Part shown: one piece after another, positions 8,884 through 17,751 of the stretch
Layout: the number at the start of each line of letters is the position of its first letter
Numbering within the stretch: position 1 is the stretch's first letter
Origin: Oscillibacter sp. 1-3
GTDB taxonomy: Bacteria > Bacillota > Clostridia > Oscillospirales > Oscillospiraceae
Direction of reading: 5' to 3'
DNA length: 64,000 bases
NCBI RefSeq assembly: GCF_000403435.2
Contig: NZ_KE159711.1
Span: 306,205 to 370,204 of the forward strand
Notes under the pieces: generated by a model
Database searches by the model: none
What the model was told of the DNA's origin: nothing
What the model saw: the letters and a program-made list of their open reading frames with translations, nothing else
Translations under genes and position numbers: made by a program

Positions 8884-9774
8884 ATGGATAGAGAAAAAGA
8901 CTGGATTGCTCCCGCAGACCTCCCCTTTGACCTGCATGGCCTTGAACAGGAATACGGTCCGGTTGAGCGGGCGGAGATAAAATGCCCGGGCATCTATTAT
9001 CTCCGCATCGCGCCGCCGGAGGATCATTTAACCAACGTATGGCTCTATATTGTCACAGAGGATGCCCACATCAGCAAAGAGGCCCGCCAATATGGAAAGC
9101 CGGTGTCTGAACATCCGGAACTCCGACTGTTTGAGCGCGAGAGCGGAGATTGCCATTGGATGGTTATTGAATACGAGATCCTGCGGTACCGTACAAAAAA
9201 CAAACTCCCCCTGGGGGAGTTCGACAGCCTGCGCACCGCCTCAGCCTTTGGCATGGAGGTCTGCCCGGAGTATTTCGGGACTTACCCCGTGCCATCCCTG
9301 ACGCCATGGGGATACACGGCCCGCCACAAGACCATCCACAATGGCGTTTACTGGATCGAAACTGACCAATGCGTATCGACTCTGGCTGTCTGCTGTGTAA
9401 TCCGCGATGACTTCTCGAAAGCCGTCCTGGACCTTTCGGAAACAACCGAATATGACAGGGAACACGGCCTCGATCAGACCATAGGATACATCTTTTTCCG
9501 CGGAGATGATATCTGCCTCCCTCTCTTGGAACTGGTGCGGGGCAATGACCAGTGGGACTGGAGCCTGATTGACAGGCAAGCACTGATGAACGCCGTCTGG
9601 AGAAGTTTTCCCGAGTATGCCGCGGCTTACAATATGCGGGAACAGCAGGGAAAAAACGATTGCTTTGGTATGCTGCTGCTGACGTTTGGAATCGAGACTG
9701 AACTCCGGAGTTCATTGGAGAATATGATTGTACTGACGCCAGGTGTGGGAACTCAGTTTTTCAATTTTTTATAA
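8884..9774 (+). CDS. Unrecognised 296-aa protein
   Basis: No family recognised. The protein is acidic and probably soluble, without signal peptide or membrane helix, and rich in Trp, Tyr and Cys. It starts MDREKDWIAPADLPFDLHGLEQEYG after a good AAGGAG. Only 12 bp separate it from the next gene, which is likely co-transcribed. A divergent XRE gene and dyad sit upstream, so it may be a regulated accessory pair. A defence or toxin-immunity role is possible but nothing in the sequence proves it. Confidence 0.6.
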   Translation: MDREKDWIAPADLPFDLHGLEQEYGPVERAEIKCPGIYYLRIAPPEDHLTNVWLYIVTEDAHISKEARQYGKPVSEHPELRLFERESGDCHWMVIEYEILRYRTKNKLPLGEFDSLRTASAFGMEVCPEYFGTYPVPSLTPWGYTARHKTIHNGVYWIETDQCVSTLAVCCVIRDDFSKAVLDLSETTEYDREHGLDQTIGYIFFRGDDICLPLLELVRGNDQWDWSLIDRQALMNAVWRSFPEYAAAYNMREQQGKNDCFGMLLLTFGIETELRSSLENMIVLTPGVGTQFFNFL

Positions 9775-9786
9775 AGGAGACGCTTT

Positions 9787-10320
9787 ATGGAACACATTGT
9801 AACGGAAGACTATATCAGCAGCCTGCTGAGCGAGGCGTCCTCGGAGGTCCAGGAATTTCGGAAGTCCTGCTCTCCTGGCTATAGGACCGGCCACGAAAGT
9901 TATCTCCGTTGGCTCGAACACATGGGAACGCTTGGGAAGTGGGTCTATGCCCAATATACAGATGAAATATATAACGCCTTTCTCGACTATGAGGAACCGA
10001 TCAATGATTACTTCTATGCGCAGGGACTCTTGGCTGCCGCCGGTACTCTTACAGGACAGGCTGTTCAACTGGCCGGTTTGGAATGTGTCCCTGGTTTCAG
10101 GGAGAAAAAGGAGGCTCTTGATCTGATCTGCCGCCGCTTTGTGGAGCAGCTGCCGCAAGAGGAACGAACTGAGTGCGCCGGCCAGTTTGCAGAGAGGATC
10201 GAGCGGATCAATGACTCCAGGAAATTTTTCTTTCTGTATGGGTTTGAATTGATGTTCATGCTTCTGAAACGGGCAGGATATAAAATGCCTGATGAGCAGC
10301 TAAAAAAATTATACAATTAA
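9787..10320 (+). CDS. Unrecognised 177-aa helical protein
   Basis: No family recognised. The protein looks mostly alpha-helical (for example EDYISSLLSEASSEVQEFRKS and a charged C-terminus) and has no export signal. It has its own ribosome site (AAAGGAG) and follows the 296-aa gene by 12 bp; a strong terminator closes the unit right after its stop. Probably a two-gene operon. Confidence 0.6.
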   Translation: MEHIVTEDYISSLLSEASSEVQEFRKSCSPGYRTGHESYLRWLEHMGTLGKWVYAQYTDEIYNAFLDYEEPINDYFYAQGLLAAAGTLTGQAVQLAGLECVPGFREKKEALDLICRRFVEQLPQEERTECAGQFAERIERINDSRKFFFLYGFELMFMLLKRAGYKMPDEQLKKLYN

Positions 10321-10321
10321 G

Positions 10322-10366
10322 AAAAACCCGCCTCTTGAACGCTGAAATCAAGAGGCGGGTTTTTTC
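10322..10366 (+). terminator. Rho-independent terminator
   Basis: A 12-bp stem (CCCGCCTCTTGA / TCAAGAGGCGGG) with a run of seven T, placed right after the 177-aa gene. The A-run on the 5' side would also make it work on the minus strand. Confidence 0.92.
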
Positions 10367-10559
10367 TATTACAGCAGGAACTCACGCACAGCCTGATCTC
10401 ATAAACCGAACAGCCAGCTCAGATAGGCGCCGGCTAAATTGGCGTAATACATTCGTACCGCCCTGGAGCGTATGTATTCCGGGGAATACCGTTACCTGCA
10501 CCCCTATCACTCCAAATTATTTTTGATGGGAAAGGCTAACAGCTGATTCGGGGATAGTA

Positions 10560-10594
10560 GCGGCCCCTTTCCCAGGAGCAGGGAAAGGGGCCGC
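10560..10594 (-). terminator. Hairpin after the secreted DUF5626-like gene
   Basis: A 14-bp stem (GCGGCCCCTTTCCC and complement) 23 nt after the stop of the minus-strand gene. There is no clear U-tract, so termination strength is uncertain. Confidence 0.5.
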
Positions 10595-10616
10595 TGCTGC
10601 TGCGGGTATGTATATT

Positions 10617-11051
10617 TTATTCGAGCGTACCATCGGCGGTGCAGGAGATGGAGAGGTAAAGGATTTTCTGTACGCCGTTATACTTGAAGGACGCCCAACC
10701 ATTGACAATTTCATCATCGCAAGTAGTTTTTCCATCAAGAAATAGCGCTCCGTTGTATCCCTCACCATCAATCGTGGCTTTCGTAGCTCTAACGGTAGAA
10801 CCAGAGATATCAAAAGAGGCAGAGATGGTCGCAGATCCAATCAGAGTAGAGTTGTAATAAAGTTTGCCAGTCTTGCTCCCTCTAACCGTATCAGTGGATC
10901 GCTCCATCGAAGCACTTGTAATGGTTTCAACTGCATAGAAGCCATCGCCCAAGTCAATGACGTTTTCCGCAGGCTCGACAGCAAGTGCTGAGGTGCTGAC
11001 CATGGACAGGATTACCATAACCAAACAAAAGAGCGTACATACCTTTTTCAT
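10617..11051 (-). CDS. Secreted DUF5626-like protein
   Basis: A 144-residue exported protein. The signal peptide has Lys-Lys, a hydrophobic core and cleavage near STSALA-VEP. The mature part is beta-rich (FDISGSTVRATKATIDGEGYNGALFLDG), resembling DUF5626-type small secreted proteins. The start at 11051 is used because AAAGGAG stands 7 nt before it; the ATG at 11057 is too close. It is the third gene of a PadR-controlled operon. Confidence 0.7.
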   Translation of the reverse strand: MKKVCTLFCLVMVILSMVSTSALAVEPAENVIDLGDGFYAVETITSASMERSTDTVRGSKTGKLYYNSTLIGSATISASFDISGSTVRATKATIDGEGYNGALFLDGKTTCDDEIVNGWASFKYNGVQKILYLSISCTADGTLE

Positions 11052-11053
11052 GT

Positions 11054-11509
11054 TCATTCTCCTTTATATAAATTATCGGAATGTCTTTCTTCTGGGGTGT
11101 TCTCTAACCTGTTATCAAATTCATCTTGTGTAATTTCATATGGATTTTCCATGACAATAGTCGCAAAATCATTAACAAGCATTGATTTTTGATATTGTAT
11201 GTACCAAAAAACCGAGATAACCACCGGTACGGCGATAATGGCCACCGCTGCCCCCCAGCGGATCAAACGCCGCCGTTTTCGGGCAGCCTTCACCGTGGCC
11301 TCATCCAGACCTGACAGCAGTTCAGAGACGAAGGCGTCAGGCTCACCGAAAGCGGCCACAAGGCCATCATAACCCGCTCCCGGGTTCTCCTGCTGGAAAA
11401 CGTCAATCATGGCCGCGCACCGCTCCAGCAGCCGGCAACGGTCGGTTTTGTCGCAGACCAAGGTGCGCTTCACACGGGCGAGATATTGCCCGGCCGCTTT
11501 ATTCTCCAT
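11054..11509 (-). CDS. DUF6120-like membrane protein
   Basis: A 151-residue protein. A helical cytoplasmic N-terminus (VCDKTDRCRLLERCAAMIDVF...) resembles the HAAS/DUF1700-type region found next to PadR regulators. One transmembrane segment follows (AAVAIIAVPVVISVFWYI) and then a short outside tail. The pairing of such proteins with PadR is common in Firmicutes; they are thought to act as membrane partners or anti-regulators. The start at 11509 follows AGGAGG by 11 nt. It overlaps the padR gene end by 11 nt. Confidence 0.7.
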   Translation of the reverse strand: MENKAAGQYLARVKRTLVCDKTDRCRLLERCAAMIDVFQQENPGAGYDGLVAAFGEPDAFVSELLSGLDEATVKAARKRRRLIRWGAAVAIIAVPVVISVFWYIQYQKSMLVNDFATIVMENPYEITQDEFDNRLENTPEERHSDNLYKGE

Positions 11510-11870
11510 CTCTCTTCTCACCTCCTTTCATAAGCCGTTCCATATTCTCGCTGAACCGCCGGTAAGTGGCCAGCAGGACGGACAGATGGGCCCGGCCCTC
11601 CTCCGTAATCTGGAAATACTGCCGCCTCCGCCCATCAGGGGCGGTTTTTTTGTACGCCTCCCGGATGTATCCGCACTCAATGAGGCGGTACAGCAAGGCG
11701 TAGGGGAAGGAGAGGTTCAGCGACTCGTCCGCCCGTTCCTCCAGGGTCTGGGTAATCTGGGCGGAGTGCATATCCTCCTCATTTAGCAGCAACATCACCA
11801 GCATTTCGATGACGGCTTTTTTTAGGTTTTCCTCCATGCCCTGGGAGGAACTGCTTCTCGGTGGCGACAT
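11499..11870 (-). CDS. PadR-family transcriptional regulator
   Basis: A 123-residue winged-helix repressor of the PadR type: AVIEMLVMLLLNEEDMHSAQITQTLEERADESLNLSFPYALLYRLIECGYIREAYKKTAPDGRRRQYFQITEEGRAHL has the expected helix pattern and the beta-wing GRRRQYFQIT. It heads an operon with a DUF6120-like membrane protein and a secreted protein. The ribosome site GGAGGTG is 6 nt before the start. Likely autoregulated through the AT-rich region upstream. Confidence 0.88.
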   Translation of the reverse strand: MSPPRSSSSQGMEENLKKAVIEMLVMLLLNEEDMHSAQITQTLEERADESLNLSFPYALLYRLIECGYIREAYKKTAPDGRRRQYFQITEEGRAHLSVLLATYRRFSENMERLMKGGEKRDGE

Positions 11871-11911
11871 CGCCCACCTCCAATGTCTGATCTTTCCTTT
11901 AACTGAAAAAA

Positions 11912-11939
11912 ATTATAGCAAAAATTCCCGCTCCGTCAA
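11912..11939 (-). promoter_or_regulatory. Promoter of the padR operon
   Basis: Read on the minus strand: TTGACG (11939-11934), 16 nt, TATAAT (11917-11912), then the padR start 42 nt further on. A second, similar AT-rich motif (AAAAATTATGATAGCAA) lies at about 11955-11971; the pair could be PadR binding sites. Confidence 0.65.
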
Positions 11940-12207
11940 TATACTTTTTTCACAAAAATTATGATAGCAATTTTTTTATCTATTTATTCGTTTTTGTTTT
12001 GAATTAAAATTTCTATAAGACAAAAATTATTGTTGACAAATAATTTCCGGAATGGTAACGTATAGCCAGAGAGAGCCACAAGGCTCACAGAGAGAAAGGG
12101 GTGGGTCCCATGCAGAAGTGAACAGGCGCCCCGCCGCCGGAGGGCGGGAGCGCCGCAAAGAAAACCCAATACCCAAAACCACATGACAAATGAGAGGAGT
12201 TCGTATT

Positions 12208-12768
12208 ATGAAGAAGATGAAGAAACTGACCGCCCTGCTGCTGACGCTGGTCATGAGCCTGGCCCTGGCCGTCCCCTGCTTTGCCGCCGAGCCCGCCGAC
12301 GATGCCGTATGGCTGGAGGTGGGAGATTCGTACACCGTTGGCGGTTATACCATTACCATCAAAGAGGACACGCGGACTCCAGCGCAGAGAGAGGCTGAGA
12401 GACAGGCCCTTTTGCAGGAGGCACTTACCCGTGGGTTCCAGATCGGCGGCAGGTACTACTTCCTCAAAGCGGAAGAATACCAATATACATCGCCTTGGAC
12501 CTATACCACGAGGTGCAATGCCTCTTACGGAGATACGCTGCACTACGATATTAGTAATTATAGCAAAGAGCAGAGTTCCGAGTTTACATTTTCATTGCAG
12601 GTGGGAAACGAGAAGCCGGCTAATGTCACGGTTGCCCCCGGGCAGAGCATCACTCCGGAGGTGTATGCGGAGGAGTCTACCGGCATCTACACGCCTATTA
12701 AGTCAACCTTTACGCCTGTTGGAGGGAGAATTTGGTTCTCTATCTCCATCTATCAGTACTGGCGGTAA
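12208..12768 (+). CDS. Secreted protein, 186 aa, unknown function
   Basis: An exported protein with a clear signal peptide (KKMKKLTALLLTLVMSLALAVPCFAA). The mature part starts EPADDAVWLEVGDSYTVGGYTITI and ends in a beta-rich stretch. Start 12208 is preferred (GAGAGGAG before it) over an in-frame ATG at 12190. A possible promoter TTGACA lies at 12033-12038. It is divergent from the padR operon, whose last gene also encodes a small secreted beta protein, so both may respond to the same envelope signal. Confidence 0.65.
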   Translation: MKKMKKLTALLLTLVMSLALAVPCFAAEPADDAVWLEVGDSYTVGGYTITIKEDTRTPAQREAERQALLQEALTRGFQIGGRYYFLKAEEYQYTSPWTYTTRCNASYGDTLHYDISNYSKEQSSEFTFSLQVGNEKPANVTVAPGQSITPEVYAEESTGIYTPIKSTFTPVGGRIWFSISIYQYWR

Positions 12769-12798
12769 TTTATCAAGACAGACCATGGAGGTTTTACT

Positions 12799-13554
12799 AT
12801 GAAGCGGTTTGGAACATTTGCCGCGGGCATGGCTGTGATGCTTCTGATCTGCTCTCTGGCGGGAGGCGCGTCGGCCGCCGGCGGGCAGGTGGAGTTCAAC
12901 CGGGCGGGCATCTCCCTGTTCGGGGAGGACCATGTCCGTGCCGGTGAGAGCTACACGGCCCCCAACGGCCAGCAGGTGCCCTCTGTCATCACCTATGTTG
13001 ACAATGCCGGAGGCAAGACCAACTATCTTTCCGTCCGCCAGATCTCCGAGCTCCTGAATGTTGATATAAACTGGGACGCCCAGAAAAACCGGGTTAATTT
13101 CGGTCAGGACCGCAGCGCGGATCAAAAGCTCACCATTGGCACAACGCCGCCCGAGGCGGGGTCGCAGAATACCGTCCATGGGCCGTTCACGGAAATTGAC
13201 CCGGACAAGGCTGCCGGAAAGACCCTGACGGGAGTGCTCCAGGATAATACCAGAGTGCAGACCACCTGCGGCTATTCCACGGGCGGCACCTTTTATCCGA
13301 GCAATGGAAATTATATTGTGCTTACTGTTACCAACAACGGCTCTACCACACAGATTTCCAACGCGGGCCGGGCCCGCACTCTGGGCGGATTTGACACGTT
13401 TGCCTCTGTGCGTATTGCTCCCGGCGAAACGCTGACCAGGGCGTTCTACATCGCGGATGACGCCAAGGAACTGGAGAGCACCCTGTCCCTGGGCGTCTAT
13501 GACGAGGGCGTCGCGGAGAGCGACATTACGGTCTCTTTGAAGCAGTACGAGTAA
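12799..13554 (+). CDS. Exported stalk-domain (copper amine oxidase N-like) protein
   Basis: 251 residues. The signal peptide ends near GGASAA. It is followed by a stalk/copper-amine-oxidase-N type domain with APNGQQVPSVITYVDNAGGKTNYL and ISELLNVDINWD. The C-terminal half has a beta-sandwich feel (YIVLTVTNNGSTTQISNAGRA). Such domains are wall- or surface-associated modules, not oxidases. It lies 30 bp after the previous gene and probably shares its transcript. It is a divergent relative of the proteins at 13707 and 15120. Confidence 0.72.
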   Translation: MKRFGTFAAGMAVMLLICSLAGGASAAGGQVEFNRAGISLFGEDHVRAGESYTAPNGQQVPSVITYVDNAGGKTNYLSVRQISELLNVDINWDAQKNRVNFGQDRSADQKLTIGTTPPEAGSQNTVHGPFTEIDPDKAAGKTLTGVLQDNTRVQTTCGYSTGGTFYPSNGNYIVLTVTNNGSTTQISNAGRARTLGGFDTFASVRIAPGETLTRAFYIADDAKELESTLSLGVYDEGVAESDITVSLKQYE

Positions 13555-13706
13555 GCCGCTCCTGCCATATCAGGTCGCAGCGGCCCGCACGGAGGAGCGC
13601 ATAAAAAAGTTCTATAAAAAATATGGGATATTTTTTGTGCCTCCTCCGTTTGCTCAATAGAACGGCGTAGGAGGACTTTCCCGCCGGAACAGAGAGGAAA
13701 AGCACT

Positions 13707-14954
13707 ATGAAAAAACAGATACCATCTTTTTTTACTGGATTTGCCTCAGCGGTGCTGCTGCTGACTCTGTGTACCACGGCCCTGGCGGCCAGCGGCAAGG
13801 TGAGCTACAACTTCGCCAACGTTGCTCTGGGCGGGGAGACAAAGATCACCGCCGGAGCGGACATCACCGCCGCCAATGGGCAGAAGGTCCCCGGCACCAT
13901 CCTCTTCACCGATGCCGCGGGCGGCAAGACCAACTACCTGCCCATCCGGGCCGTCAGTGAGCTGCTGGGGGTGGAGATTGGCTACGACTCCGCCACAAAG
14001 ACCATCCTCCTGGGCGGCCAGCCGGCGGCGGAGCCGGCAGAACCGGCGTCCACGGCGGAGACCGTCTCCGGCCGCCAGTGGCAGCGGGAGCTGGATCCCA
14101 CAAACGGCGGCATCTACTACGCCTGGCCCAGGCCCAAGGAGGTGCGGGACTACGATGCCCTCCCCACGCTTCGGCCCACCTGGCTGCCGGAGGGCTATCT
14201 GCTCCTGGGCGCAGGCGTTGGGAGGGAGGGCGTTCGCAACGACTCCCTCACCTGGACCTATGTGAAGGACGAGACCTCCGGGAGCAAGATCACGTTCACC
14301 TGCTACCGTCCCACCAACCGCTCCCGGGGCTTTAACTTCGGGGTTGGGCTCGATACCGCGGCTCTGCGGCGGGATGCCGTTGTTCAGAGCCGTCCCGCGG
14401 ACTTTTACCAGATCCATGAGGACGTTACAGTTCTGGTCTGGGAGGATGCCGCCGGAAACCTCTTCTGGCTCCGGGGCACCCAGGACCAGGCCACTTATGA
14501 GAAGATCGCGGCCAGTGTGAAGGATGTGAAGGACGAGTCCCTGCCCGCCCTGACATTCGGCTGGACGCCGGAGGGGTTCACGCTGGACCCGGAGGGCGGC
14601 CTGACCATGTCCGCCGCCGTGGCGGAGACCTGGGCCAAGGTGACCCAGGGTCCTCCTACGAGCACCGACATGTTCTACTGGACCTACTCCCGGGAGGCGC
14701 TGTTTGGCCCCAAGAGTACCAAGCCGGAGAGCGTGAAGGTCAACGGCGCCCAGGCCCAATACTGGCCGGGGGATCCCGATGCCCGGAGCAACACCGCCTC
14801 CGTCAGCGGGACCGTGACCGCAGTCAGCACCTCTGCCGATCAGTTGGGGACCCTTCTCTGGACGGACCCGGAGACGAAGATTAACTTCCGTCTTGAGGCT
14901 CCCTTTGACCGGGACACGATGATCCGTATGGCCGAGAGCGTTTCGCCAAAATGA
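13707..14954 (+). CDS. Exported stalk-domain protein with DUF4367-like tail
   Basis: 415 residues: a signal peptide (to about TTALAA), a stalk-type domain (residues about 30-105, ITAANGQKVPGTILFTDAAG, TNYLPIRAVSELLGVEIGYDS), then a long C-terminal region with two repeats of the pattern LPEGYLLLGAG / WTPEGFTLDPEGG, which resembles DUF4367. The N-terminal domain is nearly the same as that of the protein at 15120, also at the DNA level. Likely surface-located. The long antisense frame here is a shadow. Confidence 0.75.
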   Translation: MKKQIPSFFTGFASAVLLLTLCTTALAASGKVSYNFANVALGGETKITAGADITAANGQKVPGTILFTDAAGGKTNYLPIRAVSELLGVEIGYDSATKTILLGGQPAAEPAEPASTAETVSGRQWQRELDPTNGGIYYAWPRPKEVRDYDALPTLRPTWLPEGYLLLGAGVGREGVRNDSLTWTYVKDETSGSKITFTCYRPTNRSRGFNFGVGLDTAALRRDAVVQSRPADFYQIHEDVTVLVWEDAAGNLFWLRGTQDQATYEKIAASVKDVKDESLPALTFGWTPEGFTLDPEGGLTMSAAVAETWAKVTQGPPTSTDMFYWTYSREALFGPKSTKPESVKVNGAQAQYWPGDPDARSNTASVSGTVTAVSTSADQLGTLLWTDPETKINFRLEAPFDRDTMIRMAESVSPK

Positions 14955-15119
14955 CAAGGTCAATCCCGGCGGGAGATGTTCCAGCGTTCACAGGTTGTGC
15001 GTGTGGCTGTCCTCACCAATAGGGGGCAGCCATACCCACAGCGGTAAGAGCGGAAGGGGTACGTTCCAGGCAGAATTTCATCCCAACCGTATGCAGGTAC
15101 GATATTTAAGGAGTATTGC

Positions 15120-15704
15120 ATGAAAAACATCAAAAATTTCTCTTCATTTTTAGGAGGGGTTTTGACCGTCCTTTTGGTGGCTGGCTGCCTGAACACCGCA
15201 TTGGCCGCTTCCGGGAAAGTGTCCTATAACTTTTCCAACGTTGCTCTGGGCGGGGAGACGAAGATTACCGCCGGGCAGGATATCACCGCCGCCAACGGGC
15301 AGAAGGTCCCCGGCACCATCCTCTTTACCGACGCCGCTGGAGGCAAGACCAACTACCTGCCCATCCGGGCCGTCAGCGAGCTACTGGGCGTGGAGATCGG
15401 CTACGACTCCGCCACGAAAACCGTCCTCCTTGGGAAGCAGCCTGCGGCTGCCGGCGCACTGTCCAGTTATGAGACGGAGCTGGAGGGACGGCTGGCGGAG
15501 GCCAGGAAGATCGCCTATCAGGACCTGGACAGCGCCTCAGAGGAAATGCGGGCAAAGATCCTGGAGGCCCGTGCGCTCATCATCAACAACACCGCATGGG
15601 TGGCCGATGGTTACACCGCCTCCCAGGTGGACCCGGACGGCAATGAGGTATCCCTCCCCCACTTTTCCGAGCTCTTCCCCGGCTGGGACCTCCCCAAAGC
15701 CTAA
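15120..15704 (+). CDS. Exported stalk-domain protein with short C-terminal module
   Basis: 194 residues: a signal peptide (LLVAGCLNTALAA), a stalk-type domain almost identical to that of the 13707 protein, and a C-terminal module of about 80 residues (EARKIAYQDLDSASEEMRAKIL... to PHFSELFPGWDLP). That module is also found in the broken gene at 15782, so exported proteins here mix modules. The ribosome site is AAGGAG. Whether the Cys in the signal peptide (VAGC) acts as a lipobox is unsure. Confidence 0.72.
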   Translation: MKNIKNFSSFLGGVLTVLLVAGCLNTALAASGKVSYNFSNVALGGETKITAGQDITAANGQKVPGTILFTDAAGGKTNYLPIRAVSELLGVEIGYDSATKTVLLGKQPAAAGALSSYETELEGRLAEARKIAYQDLDSASEEMRAKILEARALIINNTAWVADGYTASQVDPDGNEVSLPHFSELFPGWDLPKA

Positions 15705-15781
15705 AACGCTCAAATTTCGATACGCTTATTGGAAGCGCCCAAAACCGTAAAGTTACACAAATAAATACAGGAGGTTTTACA

Positions 15782-16461
15782 ATGAAACTCAAAAGACTGA
15801 CATCGCTTGTGCTTGCCGTCGCTACCGTGTTCTGCATTTCCGCTTCCGCTATGGCGGCAGACCCCGCGTAAACCCAAATTGCAAAAGCCAGGGAAATTGC
15901 GTATATGGATGTGGACGCCGCTCCTGCGGCAATGCGGGAGGCTATCCTGGACGCCCGCGAGGTCATCATCAACAGCCAGTGCTGGGTTGCCGACGGATAC
16001 AGAGGCTATTACACTGCGCCTGATGGGACCGAGACCGAAGTGCCCCATTTCTCCGAGCTGTTTCCCGGCTGGGACCTGCCTGCTGTGGACGTTAGCAATG
16101 CCCCGGCAGCAGCCGGTGCTGCCCGGATGCAGCCGGAAGAAACGACCCGGGTCAATCAGGTATATCTGAAAAATCCTTCTTCCTCACAGAATACCCCAGC
16201 TTTGACGTGTTCTACTTCATGAACGAGCTCCAGACAACCGTTACAGATCTGGATGCCGCAACGCGGACATGCACGGTTGGATACTCCAATATGTTCCTGG
16301 GCGTCTCTGTTGGCGTATTCCCGAATATGCGGGTTGGCAGCCTCGCAAGGATTGAGAATACCCCGGAAGATGTTGCGGCTGGCAACCCCACCCTTATCTC
16401 GGTGCGCGCCAGCACGAACAGCACGCCCGGTTACGGTACTTTTGAGAGCACCTGCTGGTAA
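15782..16461 (+). pseudogene. Broken exported protein gene related to the 15120 C-terminal module
   Basis: It begins with a good ribosome site and a signal peptide (MKLKRLTSLVLAVATVFCIS...AMAADPA), then an in-frame TAA at 15869-15871. The same frame continues with AREIAYMDVDAAPAAMREAIL... to PHFSELFPGWDLP, like the protein at 15120. A second break, a frameshift near 16170-16200, is needed to join VNQVYLKN to the frame with FDVFYFMNELQTTVTDLDAATRTCTV that ends at 16461. Two lesions make it very probably non-functional, unless a short signal-peptide product is made. Confidence 0.78.
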
Positions 16462-16581
16462 AAATATTGAAACTGCCGGCCTGTTTAAATTGCAGGTCCG
16501 GCAGTTTCTGTATCATAAAAAAACAATCCGGCACTTTGCTTTGGCATAAAACCAAAATTCATAGATAGGTGGGGAGTTGTT

Positions 16582-17712
16582 ATGAAAAGAATGAATAAAA
16601 TTATAGCTATGCTGCTGGCAGCCGCAACGATTCTTTCCCTTTCCGCTATGGCTTCCTTCTCTCCCGAAGAAGTGGTTGTTGACCGCGCTCTGGAGGAGGT
16701 CACCGGACTCTATACCAACGTTTATGCAATCACTGATGCGTCCGCATATCTGCTGGATCAGACCACAGATGAGTACGGAAATACTGTCTATATGGTCGAA
16801 ACATCTTTTAAGAGAACATTGAAGGCAGCAAGCGCATTGGAGATTCCCGCTATCATTGGCATGGTGGAGGCAAAGAATCAGCTGGAGGACCCGGCCGAAA
16901 TTCAGGCTGCCGAGGAATACATTGCAGCCCGAATTGCTGATATGGAGGAAAACTATATCGGCGTTGAACAGGACACAAACGTTACGCTCCGTGTGACCAT
17001 TCCTGCTGCTATGCCTGCCTCAGCGTCCCTGGGCGATGTTATCACATATGAAACGATTGGGGTCGACTGTGGCATCGGCGAAGAGGAATATGGCCCTCTG
17101 GAGGGAATTGCTCCCAGGAGCGCCGCTGATCAGCAGGAAACCGGCTCCGCACTGGTAACGGAGGCTGTAAACAGCGCAAGTATGATGGCTGCCAGGGAGA
17201 CAACCCGGAATTCTGCCATTTTGGACTACAACCGTATCGCCGCAAGAAATTACGCACGATGGTTTTCATGCGATGAAGGAATCAGCACTGACCACCCCTC
17301 CTGTCACAATGGAAGATATGAATTTTTTGACGGGAACGATTGCGCGAATTTTGTCTCCCAGTGTCTGGAAAACGGCGGCCTTATCCGTGACAGCCAGTGG
17401 TATCCTTACAGCTCCTACTGGAACACGACAGGAAATAATGGTGCGGGTCTCCGGCAGTATATCACGAAAAACGATCTGTTCTTTAGAACGACCAACGTTA
17501 ACAAGGCATTTGCCGGCAGTATTATCAATCAGCTGAAATCTAATGGCAGCAATGCAGGGCATGTTGGACTAATCGACCAAAACGATTTCTCAACCGTGAC
17601 TTTCTGCGCACATACCAACTGCCGGAGTTCCAGGCCAGTTTCTTTCATTGGGTATAAAGACTATTATGTTCCCTACTATGATTCCTATGGCGGCGTCTGG
17701 GTCAATCCGTAA
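16582..17712 (+). CDS. Exported amidase-domain (Amidase_6-like) protein
   Basis: 376 residues with a signal peptide (IAMLLAAATILSLSAMA). The C-terminal region (about 210-376) matches the putative amidase domain pattern: YNRIAARNYARWF, then NDCANFVSQCLENGG with the catalytic-type Cys, GHVGLIDQ with the His, and a downstream Asn/Asp. This is a papain-like/NlpC-P60-like fold often found with cell-wall proteins. The N-terminal 180 residues are of unknown type. The product probably acts outside the cell on peptide or wall substrates; substrate not known. Confidence 0.8.
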   Translation: MKRMNKIIAMLLAAATILSLSAMASFSPEEVVVDRALEEVTGLYTNVYAITDASAYLLDQTTDEYGNTVYMVETSFKRTLKAASALEIPAIIGMVEAKNQLEDPAEIQAAEEYIAARIADMEENYIGVEQDTNVTLRVTIPAAMPASASLGDVITYETIGVDCGIGEEEYGPLEGIAPRSAADQQETGSALVTEAVNSASMMAARETTRNSAILDYNRIAARNYARWFSCDEGISTDHPSCHNGRYEFFDGNDCANFVSQCLENGGLIRDSQWYPYSSYWNTTGNNGAGLRQYITKNDLFFRTTNVNKAFAGSIINQLKSNGSNAGHVGLIDQNDFSTVTFCAHTNCRSSRPVSFIGYKDYYVPYYDSYGGVWVNP

Positions 17713-17751
17713 CTATTTTCGCATCTGGCATTACTAACAGGAGGGAACTCT

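Noticed and set aside
10366..10558. A stretch that translates as YIRTALERMYSGEYRYLHPYHSKLFL, like a gene remnant
   Set aside because: It has a stop right upstream, no start or ribosome site, and no family could be named. Perhaps a scar of a lost gene, but not supported enough to annotate.
13746..14963. A 405-codon minus-strand frame opposite the stalk-domain gene at 13707
   Set aside because: The sense frame has signal peptide, domain homology and ribosome site; the antisense frame has none.
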